Of a DNA stretch of 64,000 nt, positions 35,601-47,065 are shown piece by piece. This stretch comes from Trachythela sp. YZ-2020 (Eukaryota; Cnidaria; Anthozoa; Malacalcyonacea; Clavulariidae): positions 868,001 to 932,000 of the forward strand of contig JADLSH010000184.1 in the NCBI GenBank assembly GCA_016169945.1, given 5' to 3'. The stretch's first letter is position 1. Each line of letters opens with the position of its first letter. The notes beneath the pieces are model-generated. The model was not told the origin of the DNA, ran no database searches, and saw nothing but the letters and a program-made list of their open reading frames with translations. Both the position numbers and the translations under genes were made by a program.

Positions 35601-38600
35601 AAAGCTTTAGAAATTGACTCCGTCCGTCAAAATCGAAAAGCACATAGAACTGAGCGAATTTAAAATTTGTGTTCTGCGCATAGCAAGCGCGCACGACCAC
35701 AATTCCATGCGCTAAATAAAATTTACTTCAAAACCCCCTCTCTGCATATATTAGGCTGCTGCTACGCTCGCTCGCTTCAGGCTCGCTCGCTTCAGGCTCG
35801 CTCGCTCCGCAGCAATAAAGTTAGTTTAGTTTAGGTTTCCTCCTGTAGTGACACTGGAACAATAAGAGATGGCCCTTACTGGACCTCTATAGAAATAACA
35901 GTTTAGTGTTGGTATAACTACCCAGCATAAAAGGATTAGTTTATAGTGATTTCTATTTTAGCTTACTTTCACTTGATCTGTAGTCAGTACACAGCAGTTT
36001 CAATAGTTCTGTTGTTTTGTCTGGCTCGGCTTCCATCAATGTCTTGCCATAGTTTCGTAAGTTGTGCTTTGCCTGTTTAGAAAGTACGAAATGTATATAT
36101 TAGACTTAATCAAACTACAATTTCACCTCAATTGTTTGTGAGAAGAATGCCTCCAGTTTTACTATACCAGGTGGCGCAGAAAAGTACGACTGTTTGATTT
36201 AGTACAACTTAAAAACTAAAAGAGCTATTATACTAAAACATTCAGCGATGTATAACTTAGATTTTGATATGTGCCATGCGCATTTTCATGCAATATTGAC
36301 AGAGATAGCTGCGTTTAAACTTCAGTAAACATTTTTGGAAGTGTCGAGAATTAGCTAAAAATGGCCTATTAAATAATTTGATAATCATTAGAATTTTACG
36401 TAAGTATTCGTTTCAATGAGATGAAGTTAGAAGGCCAAATGTTAGAATAAAAGAGCATATCTATTCAAGAAACATTTCTAACTTCAATTTCACTTCACCG
36501 AAATAATACTTACGATAAAATGGTAACGGTTATCAAATTAGTTTAATAGGCCGTTCTTAGCTAATTCTCGACATTTCCAAAAATGTTTACTCAAGTTTAA
36601 ACGCAGCTATCTCGGTCAATATTGCATGAAAATACGCATGGCATATATCAAAATTTAAGACATCGCTGAATGCAAAGAAACTTGTTTTAGTGTAATAGCT
36701 CTTTTAGTTTCACCCAGTATACCGAACACCCAGGTACGCTGGTTTCCTCCTGTAGTTGCACTGGACCAATAACGATATGGCATTTACTGGATCTCTAAAA
36801 ACCTGTTCACACGATCCGACTCATCTCCTCCTGACGTATGTGATTTCACACAATATATGTAGCAACAACTACACAAATCACAAACGTCAAGAGGAGAATG
36901 TGCGAACTGGCCTTACCAAGCACAGTTTGACTATATTTTTAAACCTACCGCATAAAACTCCAGTTTTCCTATATAGTCCAGAGCCTTCTGATAGTCTTTG
37001 TTATCCTCCAGTTGTATTTTCAAATACCAGTCATTTTGTTGAAATTTCTCAGCCAGATACAAAGCATGATCATAGTACGAAGCTTGACGACAGACCTAAA
37101 CAGGAGTTGATATATCGATATCTGCTTTCGTTTTATCGATATTTCGATTTGTTTGATATGTGAAGGTATCCCAACTATAAATTTTACATAATAATTATAT
37201 ACTTACTTTAAGCGCTGTTTCCACATCGAAATTTAGTTCCTTGTCAGTCTGGCGGGGAAAAAAATATGAAGAAAAATTCATTTGTTTCATTTCATTTTGT
37301 TAGAATTGATTGTCTTCGATGTTTGTCACCAGAGAGTTAACGCATGCGTCTAGCTTACCATTATAAATTCATCCAATTTCGAGACATCTTTCAGTTTTGT
37401 ATAACAATTGAGTAACAGTGTTGTGTGGTCTGTATTCGCCAAACTTTGTTCGTGCAAAGCCTGAAAAGCATTGATACAGTTGTGTATTATCAGTGTTGTT
37501 CCAAAATTCAGACCGGTCCGAAAATATTCTATGTCTATACATTCATTCCGCTCCGAATTCGTTCCGGTCTGGAGTCCGGTCTAGCTTATGGGATGATTTC
37601 AGCCCGATCTGAACAATTTTTAACCTGGTATTACGCAAACAGCAACTAGGGCCAACACTATGACCGAAACGAAATTGTCTCGCTCTGACTTCGTCCTGGT
37701 CTCATGTAAACAGTGACTGGAGACAACACTATATGACTGAAACGAAATCATCCAGCTCTGACTTCGTCCTGGTCTCATGTAAACGTTTAGTGACAAGAAA
37801 CAACACTATGACTGAAACGAAATCATCCTGCTCTGACTTCGTCCTGGTCTCATGTAAACAGTGACTAGAGACAACACTATGACTGAAACGAAATCGTCTC
37901 GCTCTGACTTCGTCCTGGTCTCATGTAAACAGTGACTAGAGACAACACTATGACTGAAACGAAATCGTCCTGCTCTGACTTCGTCCTGGTCTCATGTAAA
38001 CAGTGACTAGAGACAACACTATGACTGAAACGAAATCATCCCGGCCTGGTAATAGTATACAATTTACCTGCAGATACGCTGTAAGGTTGTGAATTCTCTG
38101 AGCATCTAGAAACTAAAGATCATAACGCGTTACAAAAGAAATTTTCTTGAAAGAGGTTTTAAATACAACGAATGCTGCTCTACCTTTCTTATAACATAAG
38201 ATGGCTCGAGATGTCCTATCGTTCTGATGTATTGCTTCATCGCGCCATCATGATCACCTTTACTGTAAAATACACGAAATAAACACTTTTATTAAGTCGA
38301 ATCTGATAATCCTTCTTTTCGTCAAGGAGAGGCTCTTGTACATTGACGAAGGTGACGAAATTAGGGTGACTTTCCATATTACTACCCCAAAGTTACGTCA
38401 GACAGATTAGGGTCAGGATTTAGGGTCAGGATTAAGGGGCAGGATTAAAGTTTACGATTAGAGTTAAGATTGGGATCATGTTTGTGTTAAAATTCAGGGG
38501 CCGGTTGTACGAAAGCCATTTAGCTTAAACGGTGGATAAGCCAAAATTAAATAACACTTTCACGCATTTTGTGAATGACTGAACTTAAATCTTATGCATT

Positions 38601-41600
38601 TAATATGTAGTTGCAAACATAATTGTTCTATTCAAGTTGAAAATTTTTAGCTTGGTTGTTCGATGAATGTATAGACTTGATCGGTATTTTCGATTTATCC
38701 ACCGGATAGGCTAAACGGGCTTCGTACAACCGGCCTCAGGTTGTTAACCGAAATTGTTTAACCATATACGGTCATAGTCATAGTGTCATATACCTATACA
38801 AATGATCTCCATATTGTGTAAATATGTCCATAAGACCGTCTGAATAATGTTGACTTCTCGCCAAACTATGTCAAGAAAAATATTATTAAATGCATATATA
38901 TACAACTTAAGTCATTACTATCGAATAGCGTAAAGGTCAGCCCTGGTACACACGTAAAAATCTCACATCTTGTCAACAAGATGTGTTCGCAACAGGCTTG
39001 TAACAAGCTTGTCAACAAGTTGTAACAATGTTGTCATTTTATCAAGTTGCTACAAGGTTGTCACTCACAACTTGTTAACAAGTTGTTGAATTGCAGGACG
39101 ATAACAAGTTGTTGGAACAACTTGTAACAAGTCTGTTGAGTCAACAACCTTGTAGCAGGTTGTCAACAAGCCGTTCAGGCAACTTATCAACAAGCTGAGA
39201 ACAAGCAGTGCGAACACATTTTGATTCTGATAACAAGTTGTTGAAACAGCATTCGTACAAGTCTCCTGCAGGTTTGTTACAACTTGTGCATTTTTGCGTG
39301 TGTAAAGGCTGACCAGTAAAATTAGTAATAATTATATAAATCAAGTTGAATTTTGAAAAAGAAAAAATAACTAACTCGATCGCAACAGCATAAAGATTTT
39401 TCTTGAATAAGATTTCGAGTTTCGTCTGTGTATCCTTCTCTTGGAAATGATACAGCTAGAAATGAAACAATTGGCCAAATTTAAACCATTGAATGTTCAA
39501 TTTAACAAAAATCCTGAATAAAAATCCTATACATACCGTATTTTCTGAAGTCAAGATATATAGAGATCCCCATTCGCTCAGAACATCCGCAACGCCAGGC
39601 AGAGGACCTGAAAATGCTTTTTAACATACAAAATCTTATCACACGAATTGTTCAATTATTATATATATGCTAATATGTTTCTGAGGCATTCAGAAACATG
39701 GTAAGTGATTGAACACTGGGTTTGGTGGATAATCCAAGTGAGTAGATATATACACAATTTAAGACCTAACCAGGAACGGTTGCGAACAAATGCAACACTA
39801 GGTCCTCTGGCAGGAATTGAACCCACGGCCCTGCGATTCCGGTGCAGCGCTCTAACCAACTGAGCTACAGAGGCCAGTTGCTGAGCTGTAACCGTAAGTT
39901 CTGTATACATAGGTTATCGGGTGTGCGGGTTGTGATAAGGTAAATTTCAAAGATTTTTTTGCACTTCACTTGGTTGAACTAGAATACTGGGTTTGGTGGA
40001 TAATCCAAGTGATTGAACTCCATTCGAATGCCCCAAATTGCCTAGTACCAAAATAACAACATGAACACGTACCCACAAACTTATTTTGTATGTCATAAAT
40101 CGTTACCAAATTCATCTGTCTCGCAGCACTTTGTCTAAAGTAAAAATGGTGGAGTTTTTAAAAATTGTAAGACCTTGCAAATATACCAAATTTACAAGAA
40201 TCAACATCTCTAGAACCGTACAACAATAAAATTACCCTGGAATTCCTTTCATGTCACTGCTGACAACGACCAAATATCCTCTGTGCCAGGATATCATAAG
40301 TTTCTCTCCTAAAACAATACGAGATACATCCGCGTATTTTCTTGATTCGAAAGACTGGAATTTTAAGCCGTGCTTCGAAGCAAATTCACTGCTACGGCAA
40401 CTCACCCTCAAAAGGCAGTACAGCTCCACGGCAATCAGGTTGATAAAAGTACAAAGCCTAACAAAACATGTAAATAACTTACAGTAGTTGACAGAATTAA
40501 GAATTCTGGTGTTACAGGGCAACTCCAAAAATCTATCTATACCTGCAGTTACTGGCTATAACAACTCCAAAAATCATGTGGAGCTAGGCATCTAAGCCTG
40601 GTCGACTTGGTGGACCCAAGATCCCCGCGGCTGCGCTGGTATAGCCTAGCTCCATTCAGCGATTGGCTACCTCCACCAAAATAAAATCTACAGGCATGTC
40701 TCATGCACTCTCATCAACTTTGTGCTGGTTCAAATTTTGATGAGAGTCGATGAGAGTTTTCCCTTGTTTGACTGGTACGCGCGGTAATATCCAGTCAACT
40801 CTCATGTAAAGCCCTGCACAGACGAGTAGGTTTTCCTTGACAAGTTTTATTTGCCCGTGTGTACGGCAAAAAAATGGACAAGTTTTCCTTGACAAGGAGG
40901 CTTGTTTAAAAGCTCAGTAGTCATACCAGACAAGCAGAAATTGATCGAGAAAACTTGTTCGCCGTACACACGAACAAATAAACTCGTCAGGGACTTGTCC
41001 AGGAAAACTTGCTCGTCTGTACGGGGTTTAACTCTTGTTCTCGTTTAATTGACCGGGGCATGCATGAGAGTTGAGAAAACTCTCATGAAAACTCTCACTT
41101 GCCAACTCTCATCAACTCTCGTTCTCGCTTAAAGCTTTGCTGCCGTGGTTAGGGTATGAAGTGCCTGTAGTCTAAAGCTATCTATTTTCATACTGTAGCC
41201 TGTAGGTGCAGAGACTTAACGTTTGACGGTTCTATGAATGAGTCAGCTAAACTTGCGACATTTAGTAACTTCAATTCCTAACTTGTTTATTCACCTCGGT
41301 TCTGGCGACGACGAAAACAAACTGGCTCTCTTGTGAGATATCACTGAGAACAGAACATCGAGGATTACATCCATGCATATCTAACACTTCCTAAAAATAT
41401 ACAATGCTATAATTTAATGTAATATTCTCAAACTCGTTTTTAATAAATCTTCATGAGCAATACACGAAGGACATCATCAACGTATAATTGTCTTCATACC
41501 ATAGACCATTTGTGTGTGCGCCAGCCAGTGCATTAGAAATGGAAGCCAAGCTTCAATTCGATAACTTAATACAGGTATATGCATGCGTTTGTGCATGTTT

Positions 41601-42790
41601 TAAATAGAAATAACCTACCCTTTGATCCTTCAACGATGTATTATAGGAAAGAATGGACTGAGTTGTTGTCACAAATAAAATGACCTGATTCTCAACTTGT
41701 TTATATGCCAAACCTACAAGGACAGAAGTTGTTCGAGTAATTGTGCATTTCGTTTCTGTGACCAGGGTGAACAACTCTTACAACATGCAGTTGTCTGACT
41801 TTGATTTTCCCTCAGTCACATATGAGAAGAGTGCTTCCCGTTTGACTCTACCAAACACAACGAGTTTTCGCCAGGCACTATGCATTCCCCATTTAGTAAT
41901 ACTGGATGGACTTACTGGACCCATTGAACTATATACAAACTGGAACGCTAACTCAATACGCCAAACCCGATAATAGGATGAAGCCAAGCTAGTTTTTATG
42001 AGTTTTGAGTTGAAATACTTAACGCCGAACATTGGGCTGTATATGAAATTGAACCTATTACAAAGTTCTATTTGATATAAAAACTTCAAGACTTTAGGCA
42101 AAATGGAAATACTTAAAAAATACAAAAACAACTGCAATTTTGTAAAATACGGCAAATTTTCCCTCAAACTTTTAAGTATTTCCCTTTTACCTAAAGTCTT
42201 GAAGTTTTTATATCAAATATAACTTTTTAATAGCTTCAATTTCATATACAGCCCAATGTTCAGCGTTAACTATTTCAACTCAAAACTCAGAAAAACTGAA
42301 TTAAGCTGGCTTCAATCCCCCCCCTGCGTTAGCGTTCCAGTCTATTATAGTTCAATGACTGGACCTCTAGGGAGAGTTTAGAACTGATGGAACAGTTTAT
42401 GAACAGTTGTAGACTGCACTTGTCAATAAAGCACTGAGCTCTCAAACTCACCTGTAACTGGATGGTTGCTTTGGTGGATGACACGCTGCTTGCTGTGCCT
42501 GCAACAAGGATGACTCAAGATCAGGGGTGTGCCATATTTAATGGGAAACCGTAGAAAAACAATTCAATTTGGAAATATTTTCAGCCTACCTATCTCTGGT
42601 TACGTCTCCTTTATAAACAACAACACTTCCATCTTCAAAACCGACCGCCATTTGCGTGAGATTCTCGTACACAGCCAAACACGAAACCTACAAATTGAAG
42701 GTCTCGTGGTCACAAATTACACTATAAATACCAAGTCCACATTAACCCATTAGCTGGCAATGCGCCCAGATGCGCCCTACTTTAGTATTA

Positions 42791-42827
<37 letters not shown>

Positions 42828-45310
42828 CTTAAAGCTTACGGTACTGCCAGTTAATAGGTTAAACACATAAAAAACAGTCCACTTTGGCCTTGAGTTTCTC
42901 TCAAATTATATCTAATAGCAAGGCTTTGTTTTCACTTACTGCAACAGGTTTGTTTCCAGGTATGGCTCGTGTGATTCTCATACATAGCGGATTACCCATC
43001 TTGTCCGTCTAATGAAATAGATTAAACTATATTCTGATATATATATATATATATATAATTGTTTTGTTTACTTAAAATAAAGTCACAACTCAGTTTGTGT
43101 TCTTCGCACGAGCTTTCTCAGGTGATGCAATGTAATAATCAAGCACCCTGCAAACTTACTTACTATAAATTGTATAAAGTATTATTATAACTACTATTAT
43201 TATTATATATATATAATATATATAGTCAAATCTGCAGACATGCATGTTTTGCCGTTCAACGGCTCATCAGTGCAGCTTACCCATCTTGCCAGTCTAGATT
43301 AAACTATATTCTGATATATATATACATATATAGTTTTTGCTTACGCAAGCTAACTCAGAGTTGCTCCACACCGAAAAATTGCTTGACTGCAGTGGGAATC
43401 TTGGTTTGCCAGTCGAACACTCTATAAACTGAGCAACTCTCCCACAATTACCAAATAATCATAAAATTATTACAAACCTTGTCTAAATTCCATACTTTAA
43501 TCAGAGGATTAATTCCAACTTCATCTTCCTAATATAAGAGGAATATAATGAAGAGTTCTGCCTACACTGGATCCCACATTTGGGTCAGTCAATTACAGTA
43601 GAACCCCGCTTATCTCAAACTTAAAGCCATTTCCTGTGGATTTACCCTTATTTTAACATTTTACTCGGTTATCTCGAACTCGGTTAACTCAAACTTGCCA
43701 CTATCTCAAACTTTAATGAGTTCAGTTCGTTGTTTATATTACGGAATGCAGTCATGCAAATATTCTATTAGTCATTCAATCAGGTAAATGGTCATGCATG
43801 CAGTCTGGTATATATTCATTCAGTCCAGAAGCCAATCAACCAGGAAATACTTACCCCAACAGAGACAAGAATGCTGTGTTGACGTAGTTGACAAAGGAAC
43901 AAAACTCTGATCTCAAAAGCTTTAAAACTTGACGTTGTTAAACTTCGGTCGAGAAAAAATATATTCCCTTGAATATCTGAGTATAGTCAAGGATTTTTTT
44001 CAAGATTATAGTAGGGTTGTTGGCAGTATAGTGGTGAATATCAGACCTGGCCGTTTGAGGCGCGCGATTACACCTCAGCACACGCCGTAACTCGTCAAGA
44101 TGCGCGTCATGTCACACACCATGTTTGTTTTGAGAGTAAACAGTTCTCAACTTTAGACTTATTTACTAGCCACACGCGTTGCACAAAATGTAACATTGCC
44201 AGGTTGTGCAAAGTTAATAGTTTCCTGCGTCGGCGTAGTTTTGGCGTTTTCAAACCACCTGAATGATATGATGAATGGCGTGTGATATTCCTATCCATGC
44301 AAAAATGGAATATATTTGTCTTTCACCCCTGCAGCTGAGGTTCAATTCCTGCAATATGCAATTTTCTAATCATATCTCGAACGTGTGGTGCCAGTGTAGG
44401 TAGTGTCTATACAATAAGCTTTGGGTCTTTAGGATCAATCTACCTGAAAAATTCAACAAGAACTTCAACGTTTCGAGCAAAGGTCCTTCGTCTGGAAGTT
44501 AGTAGCATGGGATGCATGAAGTGCTAACCCAATATGGCTGCCCAACCTTGCCTCTACTGAAGTAAATGGAGTAGAATAACAAATTGAGATTTGTAAGGAT
44601 GAAGGCTGGAATTAGGCTAACGGCCGTGGAAAAGGATATCACCAAATATTAACTGTCCCCTTCCACTTGTCGTAGCAACAATGTTAACATCCTATAAACA
44701 ATACGAAAACTTTTACTTTCATGTATAAGGAACAAACCTGCAATCAGGTTTGGTCGAGGCTATTATAAGTTAGTAATGGTCCTTTTTGGCTATCCATTAG
44801 CCAAATAGTTAGCCATTTAATAAGCTACTTTTAATAAATGATCAAATCCACTGTGGATTTCCACACAACCTAGATCAGTTTTGAATTTTGATGTTTTCTG
44901 CATATTTAGATATTATTAAATTTTCGAAATCTCACACAGGGATCACACAATCAACATATATAATTTTTTTCATATCATAATAATCAGTAATAGTATAATG
45001 AAGCATGTGCAACAAATGTTATGCAAAGGTACATAAACTCTACCCAAAGATCTACACAGACAAAAAGATCAAATCAATTCAAACCTTCAGCAAATTCCAA
45101 GGCTGTTTCGTTCCTGCATCTTTTGCAACTTCTTTCTCAAAGAAATTAAAGCGACGCCACTAAATGGGAAGCAAAAACAACAACTCATTACTTCAACAAC
45201 AAGATCCACAACAGTTTACGCTTTCTTCTAGCACACGATCGCTAAAATAAACAAAAACAAACAAGTATTTTATTTTCAATTTTACCTGAAGCATCGCCAT
45301 ATTGGTGTTG
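26692..45310 (-). CDS. VPS11: Vacuolar protein sorting 11 homolog, 36 exons, 919 aa
   Basis: VPS11 is a core subunit of the HOPS and CORVET tethers on late and early endosomes. Exons: 45310-45296, 45159-45085, 44691-44643, 43976-43855, 43528-43478, 43008-42940, 42687-42590, 42498-42452, 41713-41619, 41390-41295, 40457-40406, 40308-40236, 40134-40073, 39607-39537, 39455-39376, 38865-38794, 38262-38184, 38112-38068, 37460-37359, 37248-37207, 37095-36949, 36072-35967, 34134-34105, 34016-33916, 33210-33127, 32728-32678, 32595-32501, 31746-31672, 31414-31333, 30724-30626, 30186-30139, 29321-29248, 29166-29071, 28994-28935, 28471-28405, 26841-26692. Every junction keeps phase. Landmarks in order: MAMLQWRRFNFF; SGRGQLIF and CLAVYENL in the beta-propeller; FTQYGDHLYS and FLDAQRIHNLTAYL in the clathrin-type helical repeat; RING zinc ligands CSLC, CQHSFHTVC and CPIC near residues 805-845; then ADYFGRGVFNK. 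The vertebrate protein is about 940 aa. The final 25 codons after FNK are unlike vertebrates, and GTAGAG after FNK could be another donor, so the extreme C-terminus is unsure. Confidence 0.97.
27745..28298 (+). repeat. 10-bp minisatellite (GAGAGTTGAT / GAGAGTGCAT)
   Basis: About 55 tandem units of ten bases alternate GAGAGTTGAT, GAGAGTGCAT and some GAGAGTGCGT, with blocks of higher-order 20-bp order. It lies in the last VPS11 intron. Because ten is not a multiple of three, all three minus-strand frames are open and encode the same decapeptide (LSSTLINSHQ-type) in shifted registers; this is a repeat artefact, not a gene. The flanks (CCCGGTCTAACGAGAACAAG on the left, GTTTGACCGGGGCGAG on the right) are inverted, so the array expanded inside a foldback element. 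Confidence 0.95.
28584..28891 (+). mobile_element. ACACACGTAAAAA-TIR element, copy in VPS11 intron
   Basis: Begins TACACACGTAAAAATCTCAC and ends GTGCGTTTTTACGTGTGTA. The inside has CAACAAGTTATAAC-type short inverted motifs as in the other copies. The right end lies about 44 bases from the 28935 exon border. Confidence 0.85.
29553..29873 (+). mobile_element. tRNA-derived SINE with conserved CTCCGGTTTCCTCCCAC core
   Basis: The head has GGTGGCGCAGTCGTTAGAGC (A-box-like) and GAGTTCGATTCTCG (B-box-like). A body with TTTTCTCCGGGCACTCCGG and TTTCCTCCCACAGGG follows, then a tail ending in (TATG)n. The body motif resembles a core shared by many animal SINEs. It is inserted into a GAGAGTT foldback (left arm 29420-29550, right arm 29876-29965). 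Confidence 0.75.
30797..30985. mobile_element. Foldback MITE family GATAACTCACATG, copy 1
   Basis: The arms meet around a TAGAATAATGTG / GATCATTCTAAT centre; TTTACGAAAGAATAGAA pairs with TTCTACGCTTTCGTAAA. Relatives are at 32219-32430 and 48046-48240. Confidence 0.65.
31000..31200 (+). mobile_element. Diverged tRNA-derived SINE fragment
   Basis: GGTGGCAGATGCGGTTAGCG resembles an A box. Farther on, GGGTACTCCGGTTTTCCTCC matches the body motif of the SINE at 29553-29873. It lies in a VPS11 intron just downstream of exon 29 on the minus strand. Confidence 0.5.
31928..32135. mobile_element. Near-complete palindromic foldback in VPS11 intron
   Basis: ATTAGTAAAATTGCAAAG at the left pairs with CTTTGCAATTTTACTAAT at the right. 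Pairing continues through AAATGTTGTAAAATGCGG / CCGCATTTTACAACATTT to a short loop near 32030. In pre-mRNA it would form a ~90-bp hairpin. Confidence 0.85.
32219..32430. mobile_element. Foldback MITE family GATAACTCACATG, copy 2
   Basis: TTGGATAACTCACATGTCTA at the left and TAGAAACCAGGCATGTGGG at the right. The centre TAGAATTATGTGCAAGAGC matches the copy at 48046-48240. Confidence 0.7.
32793..33111. mobile_element. AAGCCTCTTACAGACGAG MITE
   Basis: The termini AGCCTCTTACAGACGAG and CTCGTCTGTAAGAGGC are inverted. A relative with termini AAAGCCCTGCACAGACGAG / CTCGTCTGTACGGGGTTT is at 40808-41030. The right end is 16 bases from exon 25 of VPS11. Confidence 0.75.
34172..34524 (+). repeat. 114-bp dispersed tandem repeat, ~3 units in VPS11 intron
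   Basis: CCAGTATAAA, TTTAGTTTAGGTTTCCTCCT and GAACAGTTTAGAACTGATAG recur at ~114-118 bp. A further single unit is at about 35817-35895. Confidence 0.85.
36214..36710. mobile_element. ~500-bp foldback in VPS11 intron 21
   Basis: The two arms are over 200 bp long. CTAAAAGAGCTATTATAC at the left pairs with GTGTAATAGCTCTTTTAG at the right, and GCGTTTAAACTTCAGTAAAC pairs with GTTTACTCAAGTTTAAACGC. No protein is encoded. Confidence 0.8.
36791..36915. mobile_element. TTCACACGATCCGAC MITE, short copy
   Basis: Deleted version of the 13029-13200 family; both ends are present and the middle is shortened (CTCCTCCTGACGTATGTGAT and CAAACGTCAAGAGGAGAAT). Confidence 0.65.
37650..38045 (+). repeat. ~68-bp tandem repeat, five to six units
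   Basis: GACTGAAACGAAATCATCC, CTCTGACTTCGTCCTGGTCT and CATGTAAACAGTGACTAGAG recur about every 66-68 bases. The unit derives from the end of the CAGACCGGTCTGAA element at 15530-15690 (a further head at 37505). It is intronic in VPS11. Confidence 0.85.
38947..39304 (+). mobile_element. ACACACGTAAAAA-TIR element, longest intact copy
   Basis: TACACACGTAAAAATCTCAC to TTTTTGCGTGTGTA, 358 bp, in a VPS11 intron. The inside has multiple CAACAAGTTGT and ACTTGTAACAAGTC motifs. No open frame of note. Confidence 0.85.
39705..40015 (-). mobile_element. tRNA-like SINE family GCCTCTGTAGCTCAGTTGG, copy in VPS11 intron
   Basis: On the minus strand GCCTCTGTAGCTCAGTTGG, GGTTAGAGCGCTGCACC and TGGGTTCAATTCCTGCC give a near-complete tRNA-like head: 6 of 7 acceptor pairs, and an anticodon-loop GGA but with C33. 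A constant body (CGTTCCTGGTTAGGTCTTAA) follows. Other copies: 47515-47900 and the head inserted at 10023-10289. Confidence 0.75.
40690..41130. mobile_element. GAGAGTT foldback with a nested MITE
   Basis: The outer arms (CTCTCATCAACTTTGTGCTG, TACGCGCGGTAATATCCAG and CTCTCATCAACTCTCGTTC) belong to the same family as the minisatellite element at 26868-28370. Inside, 40808-41030 is an inserted MITE with TIRs CCCTGCACAGACGAG / CTCGTCTGTACGGGG. Confidence 0.7.
41932..42357. mobile_element. ~425-bp foldback in VPS11 intron 8
   Basis: CATTGAACTATA and CTGGAACGCTAAC at the left pair with GTTAGCGTTCCAG and TATAGTTCAATG at the right. The arms continue inward through AAAAACTTCAAGACTTTAGG / CCTAAAGTCTTGAAGTTTTT. 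It takes up nearly the whole space between exons 8 and 9. Confidence 0.85.
43193..43285. repeat. TA tract plus GTCAAATCTGCAGACATGCA repeat
   Basis: Short TA-rich tract followed by a sequence shared with 12430-12490 (GCCGTTCAACGGCTC, itself an inverted motif). Confidence 0.7.
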
Positions 45311-47065
45311 TGGTCGCCAGTCTTCTTTGATGAAGTACGCGGTCACATGCTCTTGCATGATTTCAATTTCCAATTTAGGCAATAAAATTCGCTTTCATTT
45401 CATGACAAAACGATGTTAATTCCTCAAAAACGTCTTGTAAATGTGAAGCATTATTTATTAATTAATAAACCATTATGTACAATTTTGTACTTGCAAACTA
45501 GTGTGTGTGTGTGGTGCGTACAAGCATGCCCTTATCATAATACTAATGGACCTAATATAATAGTTATCATAAGAAAAGCAAGATTTATCCCGGTCAGGAA
45601 TGAATAACGGCTATATTTTGCATGCTTACCCTTCTTTGGTGAATGATAGAATAATTAAGGTTACTCAAGTAAAAAAACTCAGACAAAATTTCCCAGACTT
45701 CACCATCAAAACCTGACTCTCACCCCAAGGTCAACCCAAGGTGCCCCCCCCCTTCTTTATACGAGCCCTAGGGCATAGAATAGGGCATTCTAGGGCATAG
45801 AATACTTGAGGCGGAATCTTTGACTTTTGGCTTACCAGCCCCTAGCATAGAATACTAGAAGGGCCACTTGAGGCGGAACTTTTGAAGTTTTTGACGATGC
45901 GCATGTCGCATTACGCATGTTCATTACCATTATTCTAGGCAGTCAATTGCATTTTCTGGCCAGAAAACTGCATAAAAAGACGGAGTCATGTTGCACTGCT
46001 GAGTGACCCTTCTGGTCATTTCCTATTCTGTCCCTAGGGTAATCACAGATTGAAATGAATGTCATCAACCTCACATCCAAGCTCTTTGCCTCTGCTATGT
46101 CAGCTTGGTGTACATGTTGCAATCCAAACAAGAGATAGTCACAAGATCCTTCACTAAACTTCCTTGCCATCGCCCTTTAAAAGACAGTCGATACTGTCTT
46201 TCTGTGGAACAAGACATGACCGAATCACTAAGAATGTCGATTTTAGTTCCCTGTAAAAATATTTATATACACTATCCCATCAGTGGTGGATTTATAGGGG
46301 GAGGCACAGGGGGGGTGCAAAAAAATATTTATCATACTTTTAAAACGTTTGAGGTATTCAAAATTTGTTACTAGTCTTAGACCAACTTTTTCATTCAAGG
46401 CAGCACTAGTTCAAAATACCCATATTTACAAATTTTCCCACTGGCGTGGCAGCACACTGCTGGCCAGTGCAGGGTTCGGTGTGCTCCCTTGCTCGGCTGC
46501 ACCCCCCTAAAAAATGCTGGCTGGATCCACCACTGTCCCATCAAGGTTGTCCTATGAAAATTAAACTTCAAAATTGTGAACTTGTATATGCAATGGTGTG
46601 GGAAAGTGCCCTTTTCTAATAGAAGAGGCACCCTTAGGATGAAGTGACCCTCCAAATTTGAGGTTGCTTCCTATGCCTATTTGTACAAGTCCATTGAGAT
46701 CTTTGGTGCTTGGTCCAGGTTTTTGTTGTATAATTTCAAAGGACAACCAATTGAATTAGCCATTTGCCAACAACACAATAAAAGCACAATTATTTTTAAA
46801 TTTTGTATATTTCAGTTTTCCTTTTGTGTTTGACCAAGACTAAGAATAGCACATTCTTAATCAAGGCAATTTTTATATTTTAATCAAATATTCTACCAGT
46901 CCCACACAACCCAAATTCAAGTCTTTACGCAAGCATCCTAAAAGTTCAACTATACAAAAATCATGCATTGACTAGAAAAAACATGATTCAATGTCTAAAT
47001 GTAAATTTGTATGGTTAACTGAAATCTCAAACGTATTAAGTCCAATGGAGAAAAACAACAACAAC
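45311..47065. other. Interval between VPS11 and the YTHDF-like gene
   Basis: Both neighbours are on the minus strand. The stretch holds the presumed VPS11 promoter, a diverged CAGTATAGAGACG-family fragment (about 45935-46035) and a MITE at 46281-46535. No exon is recognised. Confidence 0.5.
46281..46535. mobile_element. CAGTGGTGGAT MITE with direct flanking TCCCAT
   Basis: The ends CAGTGGTGGATT and GATCCACCACTG are inverted. TCCCAT lies directly on both sides (46275-46280, 46536-46541). The interior near the left end is G-rich, as in the other hAT-like MITEs here. Confidence 0.75.

Noticed and set aside
41743..42167. ORFs on both strands at 41743-42167
   Set aside because: They overlap the two arms of the 41932-42357 foldback and VPS11 intron sequence; no protein similarity.
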